A stretch of 44,434 nt of DNA from Gammaproteobacteria bacterium (GTDB taxonomy: Bacteria; Pseudomonadota; Gammaproteobacteria; Xanthomonadales; Marinicellaceae). The position numbers and the translations under genes were made by a program. The DNA is taken from positions 1-44,434 of the forward strand of contig JAWLAO010000010.1 of the NCBI GenBank assembly GCA_041395445.1. The letters are read 5' to 3'. The notes beneath the pieces were generated by a model. It saw only the letters and a program-made list of their open reading frames with translations. It did no database searches and was not told the DNA's origin. Shown here piece after piece: positions 37,845 through 44,434 of the stretch; the first letter of the stretch is position 1; every line of letters starts with the position of its first letter.

Positions 37845-39983
37845 ATGCAACGAGCAAGAAAAGTCTTAAAAGATGTGTTTGGCTACAGTGAATTCAGACA
37901 TCATCAGGAAAATATTATCGACACTGTTCTGAATTCAGATTCAGACGTCTTGGTATTAATGCCAACCGGTGGCGGGAAATCAATCTGCTATCAAATTCCA
38001 TCCCTTATTTTAAAAGGTACTGGAATTGTTATATCGCCGCTGATAGCGCTCATGCAAGATCAGGTTGAAGCACTCCAACAATTGGGAATTCGAGCCGCAT
38101 TCATCAATTCCAGCCAAACCGTTAAACAAAATGACGAAGTCAAACAAATGCTTCTGGATGATAAACTGGATTTGCTCTATCTATCGCCGGAAAGACTTCT
38201 CAAAGATGAAACGATGGAGTTACTTAAAAATTCTAAAATCTCCTTATTTGCTATTGATGAAGCTCACTGTGTCTCGGAGTGGGGACATGATTTCAGACAA
38301 GTTTATCAGGAACTCAAAGTCCTGACCGATGAGTTTCCCGAGACTCCGAAAATTGCTTTAACAGCAACTGCCGATGAAAAAATCAAAAATGAAATCGTTA
38401 AGCAATTAAAATTACAAAACACCAAAATTTTTGTTAATAGTTTTGATCGTCCAAATGTTAAATATGAAATCGTAGAACGAGAAAGTGGTTTTCAGCAACT
38501 GAATAAATTTCTTAAAAACAACCATCCCAATGATTCAGGGATTGTTTATTGTCTTTCCCGTAAAAAAGTCGAAGAAACTGCCGACTTCCTCAACAAAAAA
38601 GGTCGAAATGCTCTGCCCTATCATGCCGGAATGAGTTCAGCCAAAAGGGCGGAGTATCAAAAGAGATTTCTTGCAGAGGATAATATAATTATTGTTGCGA
38701 CAATCGCTTTTGGTATGGGAATCGACAAACCGGACGTGCGATTTGTGGCTCATTACAGCTTACCTAAAAATATTGAATCGTACTATCAGGAAACCGGGCG
38801 TGCCGGTCGTGACGGAATGCCCTCGAATGCCTGGATGGCATATAGTTACAAAGATGTGGTATTGCTACGTCAGTTTATCACCGGTTCCAATGCTGAGGAC
38901 GCACATAAACGAGTTCTCAACAATAAACTCGATTCATTGATAGACTTATGCGAACAAAGCTCCTGTCGAAGACAAACTCTTCTCGCTTACTTTGGTGAGG
39001 AAATGGAAAAACCTTGCGGCAATTGTGATAATTGCCTCAATCCACCGGAAAAAATCAACGTCACCGAATCTGCCAAAACTGCTTTATCTGTTGTAAAAGC
39101 CACTGGAGAAAGATTCGGAATTATGTACCTGATTGATGTTCTGACAGGTAAAAAAGATGAGCGAATTCTTGAAAACAGACATGATAAGCTCAGTGTTTTC
39201 GGTGTCGGTGGGAATGAAACCAAAGGTTGCTGGAGAACGATTTTCAGGCAACTCATTACTCATCAATACTTGCTTATCAACGAAGAACAGCACAATGCGC
39301 TCAATCTCACCGATAAGTGCGAACAACTGCTTAATGGTGATGACGAATTCTTCATAAAGAAAGTCACTAAGAAAACCAAGAAAACAGTTAGCAAGGAAGA
39401 ACATGCCAGCGATTATGAGTTGAAAAACTATGACCAACCGTTATGGAAAGCATTGAAAGAACTTCGCACCGAATTAGCCACCGAGCAAGGTGTGCCTCCA
39501 TACATTATTTTTACCGATGCATCCATGCTGCAAATGGTCAAATCCAGACCCACCGACAAAGATCAGTTCAAGTACATTACAGGCGTCGGTGAATTCAAAT
39601 CTGAGAAGTATGGTGACCGTTTTTGTGCTTTAATCAATAAATTCGACAACCAGCAAGATGTTAACGCCAGACTCAGTGATAACAGTAAAGAAACCATTTA
39701 TCTTTTCAATCAGGGACACACTCCGGAAGATATTGCCGAAGAACGTGATATCAACCTCAACATGGTTTATTCACATCTTGCCGAAGCTGTCAAATATGGT
39801 TCTCTGGAACTGACTAAAGTCGTAGGACTGCCGCAAGATGAAATTGATGAAATCATATCAGTTGCCGAAATTACCGGCTACCTCGAAGATAATAAACTAA
39901 AACCGGTATTCGATATGCTAGATGGTGAATATAGTTACGGCGTTTTAAGATGTGTATTGGCAGGCTTATCCTCTGATGTTTGA
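37845..39983 (+). CDS. recQ: ATP-dependent DNA helicase RecQ
   Basis: RecQ is a 3'-5' helicase acting in recombination and fork repair. Walker A is LMPTGGGKSICYQIPS near residue 43 and the DEAH box is FAIDEAHCVSEWGHDF near 140. Motif VI is YYQETGRAGRDGMPS. The zinc-binding RQC part has Cys in CEQSSCRRQ and CGNCDNC, and an HRDC-like domain lies near 525-600 (QPLWKALKELRTELA). At 712 residues it exceeds the E. coli length by about 100, ending in an extra helix-turn-helix-like segment (NQGHTPEDIAEERDINLNM). Its stop overlaps the DUF368 gene. Confidence 0.95.
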   Translation: MQRARKVLKDVFGYSEFRHHQENIIDTVLNSDSDVLVLMPTGGGKSICYQIPSLILKGTGIVISPLIALMQDQVEALQQLGIRAAFINSSQTVKQNDEVKQMLLDDKLDLLYLSPERLLKDETMELLKNSKISLFAIDEAHCVSEWGHDFRQVYQELKVLTDEFPETPKIALTATADEKIKNEIVKQLKLQNTKIFVNSFDRPNVKYEIVERESGFQQLNKFLKNNHPNDSGIVYCLSRKKVEETADFLNKKGRNALPYHAGMSSAKRAEYQKRFLAEDNIIIVATIAFGMGIDKPDVRFVAHYSLPKNIESYYQETGRAGRDGMPSNAWMAYSYKDVVLLRQFITGSNAEDAHKRVLNNKLDSLIDLCEQSSCRRQTLLAYFGEEMEKPCGNCDNCLNPPEKINVTESAKTALSVVKATGERFGIMYLIDVLTGKKDERILENRHDKLSVFGVGGNETKGCWRTIFRQLITHQYLLINEEQHNALNLTDKCEQLLNGDDEFFIKKVTKKTKKTVSKEEHASDYELKNYDQPLWKALKELRTELATEQGVPPYIIFTDASMLQMVKSRPTDKDQFKYITGVGEFKSEKYGDRFCALINKFDNQQDVNARLSDNSKETIYLFNQGHTPEDIAEERDINLNMVYSHLAEAVKYGSLELTKVVGLPQDEIDEIISVAEITGYLEDNKLKPVFDMLDGEYSYGVLRCVLAGLSSDV

Positions 39984-40842
39984 TAAATTACTGATCGCGG
40001 CAAAAGGTGTCGCAATGGGAGCTGCTGATGTTGTTCCCGGAGTTTCAGGTGGGACTATCGCATTAATGACCGGAATTTATCCGCGTTTAATCAATGCTAT
40101 TGCCAGTTTCGATATTGAATGTATAAAACTGTTTTTCAGCGGTCGATTTAAAGAATTTTGGAAGCACATAGACAGCAGTTTCCTGCTCCCTTTGCTTCTT
40201 GGCATTCTAACGGCTTTTGTGCTGCTTGCGCACTCCATCAAATATGCCATAGCTAATCATCCTGTGCCAACTTGGTCGTTTTTCTTCGGACTCATTATAG
40301 CTTCTGCAATTTTAATCATTCAGCATATCAAACATAAAAAAGCAGTTCATTTTTTATGGCTCATTCCGGGAATTGCTTTCGGATATTGGATTGGTTCAAT
40401 GACATCAATTCCATTCCCGGATAACAACACCGCCGTTTTTATTGCCGGAGGTATCGCTATTTGCGCAATGATACTTCCCGGAATTTCAGGTAGTTTTATA
40501 TTATTACTCATAGGTATGTATGAAACCCTAATCAATGCAGTTGCTGACAGAGATTTTGCGGTACTGTCCATATTTGCAATTGGTGCGGTAATAGGCTTAT
40601 TAATCTTTACCCGAGTGATTAAATTGGTCCTCGCCAGATTTTACGAAGCCTCTGTTTTTTTTCTCAGCGGACTCATGCTCGGTTCACTGGTCAAAGTCTG
40701 GCCCTGGAAAACAGAAACCACCAACATCCTCCCGAATCTTCATCCACAACCACAAACCACACTGGCAATTTCCATGATGATTTTAGCTTTTGTGATTGTG
40801 TTTGGAGTTGATTATTTGGGGAGAAAGTTAAGTACAAAATAG
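39976..40842 (+). CDS. DUF368 membrane protein, polyprenyl-phosphate transporter family
   Basis: The 288-residue polytopic protein shows the paired DUF368 motifs VVPGVSGGTIALMTGIY near residue 20 and ILPGISGSFILLLIGMYE near 170, typical of an internally duplicated transporter. Members (PopT) recycle undecaprenyl phosphate across the inner membrane for cell-wall synthesis; this assignment follows the family. I chose ATG 39976, which overlaps the recQ stop by 8 bp. A GTG at 39952 would add eight residues (YWQAYPL) without family support. Coupled translation with recQ is implied. Confidence 0.88.
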   Translation: MFDKLLIAAKGVAMGAADVVPGVSGGTIALMTGIYPRLINAIASFDIECIKLFFSGRFKEFWKHIDSSFLLPLLLGILTAFVLLAHSIKYAIANHPVPTWSFFFGLIIASAILIIQHIKHKKAVHFLWLIPGIAFGYWIGSMTSIPFPDNNTAVFIAGGIAICAMILPGISGSFILLLIGMYETLINAVADRDFAVLSIFAIGAVIGLLIFTRVIKLVLARFYEASVFFLSGLMLGSLVKVWPWKTETTNILPNLHPQPQTTLAISMMILAFVIVFGVDYLGRKLSTK

Positions 40843-41237
40843 TTAGGTATTTGAGCTTATATTCAGTGTATTTTCTGACTGGCTCTTGATAGGAGTTTAA
40901 TACTTTATGATACTTTTGCCTGTGCGAAAAGTAACACAAAACACACCCCAAACTCTCAGCCGTTGGCTTCCCTTAATATTTTTTCAAATTTGGCGTTTGC
41001 AAAAAACTCACATTGCAAGCAATGCTCAGACACTTGCAAACGTAATTCCAAATTCTTCAGAAATATTTCGGTGAGAGTAAAGGGGTTTATATGAACCACA
41101 GTCATACTGAGCGAAGTGGACGAAGTCCACGAAGTCGTAAGACCAAACGGCAGGATAGCCGTTTTGCCACGCGAAGCGACCCGAAGGGCTCGTAGCAGGA
41201 GCGAAGAGACAATCTCATCAAATTACTCGTCATGCCG
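40843..41237. other. Non-coding repeat-rich stretch after the DUF368 gene
   Basis: No credible gene is seen here. The stretch holds an inverted repeat CGTTTGCAA (40994-41002) / TTGCAAACG (41034-41042) and a perfect hairpin GTGGAC-GAA-GTCCAC (41116-41130). A second hairpin is AAACGGC/GCCGTTT (41145-41164), followed by GAAGCGA-rich repeats (GAGCGAAG, ACGCGAAGCGA) near 41110-41210. These look like REP-type dispersed repeats. Confidence 0.6.
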
Positions 41238-41304
41238 TTATTTCAGCATCTCCTAACGATTCCCTGATTTATAACATGACTTTTGGGTTGTTGGCCTTAG
41301 CCAA
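41238..41304 (+). repeat. 67-bp direct repeat, copy 1
   Basis: It begins TTATTTCAGCATCTCC and ends TTAGCCAA. It matches the copy at 42778-42844 with four substitutions by my count, in the same orientation. It follows GTCATGCCG, suggesting a REP-like family. Confidence 0.85.
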
Positions 41305-41317
41305 CCTTCCAATGAAA

Positions 41318-42274
41318 CTAACCATCTCCAGCTTCAATCGTACCGTCATCCACCATCATTTGTTTGATTCTTGCCATCGCTTGCGAATCACTTTCACCGT
41401 TATTGGCATGATACTTGTAGCGTTTACCGCCGACTCCAAGTTTCATCATCTTCATGGTTGATGAATGAACATTTTGTGGTGACCATGTTGCCATACTATC
41501 ATTACGATTAACAGCTACAGTTCTTGAACAATTGGTGTCATTCAACCCGTTCACACCCTCACACTTGGCTGGGTAAAAATTAATCACATCATCATCCGGA
41601 TTAGCCATTGCTTTAAACTTCAAGGGGATACCGGCATCGGCACTCAAGCCGTTTTGTGTGTGTTTATCTCCGCTGACGGTATACATCATCACCGTTCTTT
41701 TGATCGGATCATGAACCAGTAAGATCCAAAATCTGTTAGAATTATTCCCATACATATAAGGCTCATAAGCATCGACTGCGGCCGTATCATAGTTAAAAAA
41801 CGAAACCACTCTATAAGAATGCTTAATATCACTGATATAGTAAACATACTCAGGCTTATCTCCCACATAAGCCATCACCTGTGGATGCAATGAAATATCA
41901 TCAAACACTTCAAAACCGGTATTTATGTTATCATTAAAAATAAACTTTGATGAAGTTGTATCGGTATTTCCACTGTTATCATAACCACTCGCACTACCGG
42001 TAATATGCCATGTGTAATCAGTCACCCAATCCATAGACGGAGTGTGTAAATTGTCTCTCCAGCCGAATTTTACATATTCATAGGTACGACCGGCAATGGT
42101 AAACTCCAAATGCCCGGGGTCTCTGAATAATAAATGCACCGGATAGGAATCCACAATCACAGCCGGATGAATAGTTGCAGAACCAACAGGAACCCCGTCA
42201 TCCATTACATTACAATCAGCATCAAATTCAGCCATCACCGGGGATTCATTATGGTTCTGTTCTTTAATGCCCAT
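41318..42274 (-). CDS. Hypothetical protein, probably 5'-truncated
   Basis: I do not recognise this 318-residue protein. It is rich in Tyr, Asp and Asn with beta-type wording (SATIHPAVIVDSYPVHLLF, YVKFGWRDNL, YTWHITGSASG) and four Cys, which suits an exported protein, yet there is no signal peptide. An in-frame stop lies immediately before the ATG. Its first about 10 codons overlap a remnant of an IS4-type transposase read in another frame. The original N terminus was probably lost to that insertion; ATG 42233-42235 (MAEFDADCN) is an alternative start. It ends in an acidic tail. The locus lies between two 67-bp direct repeats. Confidence 0.55.
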   Translation of the reverse strand: MGIKEQNHNESPVMAEFDADCNVMDDGVPVGSATIHPAVIVDSYPVHLLFRDPGHLEFTIAGRTYEYVKFGWRDNLHTPSMDWVTDYTWHITGSASGYDNSGNTDTTSSKFIFNDNINTGFEVFDDISLHPQVMAYVGDKPEYVYYISDIKHSYRVVSFFNYDTAAVDAYEPYMYGNNSNRFWILLVHDPIKRTVMMYTVSGDKHTQNGLSADAGIPLKFKAMANPDDDVINFYPAKCEGVNGLNDTNCSRTVAVNRNDSMATWSPQNVHSSTMKMMKLGVGGKRYKYHANNGESDSQAMARIKQMMVDDGTIEAGDG

Positions 42275-42769
42275 TCATAGCCCGTGATTTTAGCGTTATT
42301 GGTGTGGAATCAATAATCGAAATAAAGTCTTTACATTTCTTTTTATGTTTGGATGAGAACTGACCCATCTAGAACTTCAAATTCATTTAAAGGCTCGATA
42401 CTTCTTTTGCTTAATGCTTCTGAAAATGTAGAGCGTTTCACTTTTAGTGCATATGATAGTGGCTATTTGTGTGAGTATTAAAACCACTGATCACTCTTCT
42501 ACCCAGTGATTTGGTTTGAGTAATCTGTCCGTAAACAACCCGTATTAATAAATCCCAGGTTTTGAATGATTTTAGGTATCTGTCTGCTTTTTTCGTTGGC
42601 AATTATTTTTTAAATGCATTTTTGAAATGGTTCAATAACTGAGAAAATCGTGTCATACTCTTCATAGTTGCAATGTTTGTGTTTTTTAAGTCTGAAAACT
42701 TGGTTATATACCGCAAAACCAAACATTGCAATGCTTTCAGAACATACTCTAAAAATTTAACCGGACACT
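42246..42769 (-). pseudogene. IS4-family transposase remnant (DUF4372 type)
   Basis: Starting at ATG 42663-42665 the pieces MKSMTRFSQLLNHFKNAFKK, KADRYLKSFKTWDLLIRVVY and GQITQTKSLGRRVISGF occur in changing frames. VKRSTFSEALSKR and IDSTPITLKSR...GYEWALKN follow. They resemble the N-terminal DUF4372 region and the first catalytic Asp region of IS4-family transposases. At least three frame breaks occur, and the core after about 42246 is missing. Upstream, ACTAGTGTCCGGTTAAAT near 42769 may be the element's end. It lies on the same strand as the hypothetical gene it abuts. Confidence 0.7.
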
Positions 42770-42777
42770 AGTGGAAT

Positions 42778-42844
42778 TTATTTCAGCATCTCCTAACGAT
42801 TCCGTGATTTATTACATGACTTTTGGGTCGTTGGCATTAGCCAA
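42778..42844 (+). repeat. 67-bp direct repeat, copy 2
   Basis: It is the second copy of the repeat at 41238-41304 in the same orientation, starting 8 bp after the IS4-remnant end. The pair brackets the hypothetical gene plus the remnant (about 1.5 kb). Confidence 0.85.
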
Positions 42845-42933
42845 AGTTGTCTTAGGAACACAGAGATCACACAGAAGACACGGAGTTGCACAGAGCTTTT
42901 TTATTTATAAACCGACATACGTTCCAAACCGTC

Positions 42934-43030
42934 ATACCTGCGTAGGCAGGTATCTCAATAATTTTATATCTCGCTCCAATGCTCAGCGTTGGAGTATTTA
43001 GCATACGTTCCCACGCGGAACGTGGGAACG
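42934..43030. repeat. Cluster of three REP-like hairpins
   Basis: ATACCTGC-GTAG-GCAGGTAT (42934-42953), CTCCAA...TTGGAG (42974-42994) and CGTTCCCACG-CGGAA-CGTGGGAACG (43006-43030) are successive perfect or near-perfect stem-loops. A stretch of CACAGAG/CACGGAG-type repeats precedes them at 42855-42896. I see no gene from 42845 to 43090. Confidence 0.75.
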
Positions 43031-43090
43031 AGATTAAAAAGTCCGGCGCGTTTCTTTCTTTTGAAGAATCCAATCTTGATTCATTAATAG

Positions 43091-43201
43091 TCATTTCCCT
43101 TGCACATAATGTGGAGCTAACCTGCTAGTCTTTTCATGGTCAGGATGGCCATGGAAGGCTCTTTGTTGATAGGTGGCGCAGCCATTTGAGCACTCGGTCA
43201 T
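43091..43201 (-). CDS. Small ORF, 36 codons, uncertain
   Basis: The ORF runs from ATG 43199-43201, with GGAG eight bases upstream, to TGA 43091-43093. It encodes a Cys- and His-rich peptide (MTECSNGCATYQQRAFHG, then HPDHEKTSRLAPHY). It crosses the left arm of the MITE-like unit, which argues against an independent gene. The good ribosome site and unusual composition justify listing it. Confidence 0.25.
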   Translation of the reverse strand: MTECSNGCATYQQRAFHGHPDHEKTSRLAPHYVQGK

Positions 43202-43321
43202 ATATTTTGCTCCGTTTCTGTTTTATCTTTTTAGTTTAAGATAACTCAAGCCACCGGTCAAATAAACTTTGTTTTAAAATCCAACTCCGAATATCATCGA
43301 AGGAAACAGGTTAGCTCCACA
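43110..43321. mobile_element. MITE-like unit with 15-bp perfect inverted ends
   Basis: TGTGGAGCTAACCTG (43110-43124) and CAGGTTAGCTCCACA (43307-43321) bound 212 bp with no transposase. The flanks show no exact target duplication (ATAA against ATAG). It abuts the 12-bp-arm hairpin and the attC site to its right. It could be a non-autonomous element or the scar of a larger IS. Confidence 0.5.
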
Positions 43322-43351
43322 ATAGATTGGCGCAGGGATGCGCCAATCTAT
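43322..43351. repeat. Perfect hairpin, 12-bp arms
   Basis: ATAGATTGGCGC and GCGCCAATCTAT pair around AGGGAT. Its right arm contains the sequence that serves as the degenerate R' core of attC-A, and its left end touches the MITE-like unit. Confidence 0.8.
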
Positions 43352-43453
43352 CGCATTGCTCAGCGGCATGGTACAGTTGGCGACTTTTTGGCCAGCGAAG
43401 CGATGCCGAAAAGGTGCCAACTGAACCATGTCCGTTGCAGCAACTTGTTAGGC
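43346..43453 (-). other. Integron attC site A (3' site of the cold-shock/Excalibur cassette)
   Basis: On the minus strand the R'' core GCCTAAC (43447-43453) begins a 108-bp imperfect palindrome. Inner arms CATGGTTCAGTTGGC / GCCAACTGTACCATG with TTTT/AAAA extensions surround a GCTTCGC-type tip. The R' core is GATAGAT, one base off GTTRRRY, so recombination there may be weak. It follows the cassette gene stop by 5 bp, as expected for attC. Confidence 0.78.
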
Positions 43454-43458
43454 ATTTT

Positions 43459-43971
43459 TTAGTCGCACCACTGCATTTCACATGGTATTCCATCATTGTC
43501 ACCGTCAATATTTACATTTGGACAATTGTTTAAATAAAATATTGCTTCTGCGCATGAATTCATTTGATTACAATGTTGTTTTCCTTGGCAACTAAAATTA
43601 CTTACATTGCCTACTCTATCAATTTTGCTGTCCAATATTTGCGTAGAACCTGAACCCGCCATAAAAAACTTAAAGAAATAGCTACAAACAATAGCCATAA
43701 TAAGGAAAGCAAATATATAAATTTTGTTACTTCTTTTTCTCCTACCACGGTTTACTTGAGTTACCCCTTCAATACGTGCATTTTCCGCACGTGTTTTACC
43801 ATCTTTACCCTCAACCAAATCAAAATATATAAAATCACCAACCAAGGGTTTTCTACTTATCTGCTTTAACGCGGAAATATGAATAAATACTTCTTTATTT
43901 AAAGTATCTGACTTAATAAAACCAAAACCACGGTCTTCATTCCACCGGATTAGTTTACCTTTATAGTTCAT
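43459..43971 (-). CDS. Cassette gene: cold-shock domain, membrane helix, Excalibur domain
   Basis: The 170-residue protein starts with a cold-shock nucleic-acid-binding fold (residues 1-67: GKLIRWNEDRGFGFIKSD, VFIHISALK, VGDFIYFDLVEGKDG, ARIEGV). A basic linker follows (RGRRKRSNK), then one membrane helix near 84-106 (IYIFAFLIMAIVCSYFFKFF). The C-terminal Excalibur calcium-binding domain has CAEAIFYLNNCPNVNIDGD and DNDGIPCE. GGAGA precedes the ATG, which begins 20 bp from the upstream attC core. It is tightly enclosed by attC-B upstream and attC-A downstream, defining a complete integron cassette. By topology the cold-shock domain is cytoplasmic and the Excalibur domain periplasmic. Its function is unknown. 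Confidence 0.87.
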   Translation of the reverse strand: MNYKGKLIRWNEDRGFGFIKSDTLNKEVFIHISALKQISRKPLVGDFIYFDLVEGKDGKTRAENARIEGVTQVNRGRRKRSNKIYIFAFLIMAIVCSYFFKFFMAGSGSTQILDSKIDRVGNVSNFSCQGKQHCNQMNSCAEAIFYLNNCPNVNIDGDNDGIPCEMQWCD

Positions 43972-43990
43972 TATTTCTCCGATGCCCTAA

Positions 43991-44062
43991 GCCTAACGAC
44001 CAAGCTCACCGGCGGCAATGGAGCGTAGCGGAATTGCCGTCCGGTGCAGCGCCTTGTTAGCT
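43991..44062 (-). other. Integron attC site B
   Basis: This 72-bp site reads on the minus strand as R'' AGCTAAC (44056-44062, containing the stop TAA of the upstream cassette gene). The stem arms CACCGG/CCGGTG and GGCAAT/ATTGCC surround a loop with CGCTACGCTCC. The R' core GTTAGGC (43991-43997) fits GTTRRRY exactly. The orientation agrees with leftward cassettes and attI to the right of the window. Confidence 0.9.
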
Positions 44063-44434
44063 GCTTTTCCTTTTTGCTGCATCACGGATTGCTTTTTCAA
44101 TGTTGTCATCCTTCAATTCAAACCTGTTTAACTGGCTCACATTATCATCCTTTACATGAAGCTGGCCTTCGTTTCCTTTATTTCCTCGATGTTGTCCCTT
44201 TGAGTAAAGAGGGTGATTTAACACTTCATCTGAACTCATAATCCATAGGACGATTTCATCGCGGAAGACCGCAACCCAAATAAAAACATCGCAGCACTGC
44301 GGCTTTAGCTGCTGAAAATTCATTAAAAACCGTTTCTTTGTGTGCCTAGAAAGGGCTTTCATATAAAGAGGCTCATCGCTATCACTATCTACGGCGCGAG
44401 ATGCCTTTACTTCGATAGTTATTCCGTCTAGCCA
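44057..44434 (-). CDS. Cassette gene, 3' part; possible PD-(D/E)XK-type protein
   Basis: The frame is open from the right edge of the window to the stop at 44057, giving 125 residues without the N terminus. It includes GITIEVKASRAVDSDSDEP, where EVK could be the end of a PD-(D/E)XK nuclease motif. CDVFIWVAVFRDEIVLWIMS follows, and then NHPLYSKGQHRGNKGNEGQL. The wording recalls restriction-endonuclease-like cassette proteins, but this is inference from short motifs. The stop codon lies inside the attC-B R'' core, typical of a compact cassette. An internal Met at 44362 is not the likely start because the upstream residues look genuine. Confidence 0.7.
   Translation of the reverse strand, partial: WLDGITIEVKASRAVDSDSDEPLYMKALSRHTKKRFLMNFQQLKPQCCDVFIWVAVFRDEIVLWIMSSDEVLNHPLYSKGQHRGNKGNEGQLHVKDDNVSQLNRFELKDDNIEKAIRDAAKRKSS

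Noticed and set aside
40843..41317. CRISPR array suggested by repeated GAAGCGA/GCGAAG words
   Set aside because: The words vary in length and spacing, there are no equal repeats with unique spacers and no cas genes nearby.
43110..43321. Group IIC intron inserted at an attC site
   Set aside because: It is only 212 bp with perfect inverted ends. I could not find a domain V hairpin or intron reverse transcriptase.
43322..44434. Integron integrase inside the window
   Set aside because: No tyrosine-recombinase motifs appear in any frame here. If present, it must lie beyond the right edge.

Overview
The window is an AT-rich bacterial chromosome segment. RecBCD, AlaA, TrpE/TrpG, Fe-SOD, a DUF748 protein and a RecQ-DUF368 pair all look gammaproteobacterial. 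Large DUF11 surface proteins, caspase-fold lipoproteins and a secreted protein ending in LIFQNGFE recall Marinicella-like or Lysobacterales relatives; that placement is inference.

Layout. 1-230: tRNA-Glu(UUC) and tRNA-Ala(GGC), both leftward. 305-8244: leftward recC-recB-recD, with recC interrupted by two single-base homopolymer shifts that cancel each other. 8.3-16.2 kb: a leftward two-gene unit made of a giant Cys-paired DUF11-repeat autotransporter followed 21 bp later by a lipoprotein with Sel1 repeats, a coiled coil and an intact caspase His/Cys dyad. 16.5-22.4 kb: a PhnA-like protein, a secreted pectate-lyase-like protein, sodB with a Fur-box-like site over its -10, trpS, a membrane protein and an FkbM methyltransferase. 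22.4-27.1 kb: a degenerate island holding a 3' scrap of a second ywbE, an IS30-family element, an AraC-regulator pseudogene, an IS407-like IS3 element and an IS3-group element. All have readable ends and broken frames. 27.2-40.8 kb: housekeeping genes, namely alaA-ywbE, trpE-trpG (leftward), an LTA-synthase-like sulfatase (leftward), metG, a DUF748 protein, recQ and a DUF368 transporter.

40.85-43.3 kb is repeat-rich: hairpins, a 67-bp imperfect direct repeat pair, an IS4-family remnant abutting a probably 5'-truncated hypothetical gene, and a 212-bp MITE-like unit. From 43.35 kb to the end the sequence reads as an integron gene-cassette array. It has two attC sites, a complete cassette (cold-shock domain, membrane helix, Excalibur domain) and a cassette running off the window. 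Both cassette genes point left, so the integrase, if present, should lie to the right and the distal end of the array is seen here.

The candidates most worth following are the DUF11 autotransporter/caspase-lipoprotein pair and the integron end with its cassettes. Single-base indels recur in recC, the IS30 transposase, both IS3 elements and the IS4 remnant. Base-calling error versus real decay must therefore be settled before recC is called dead.
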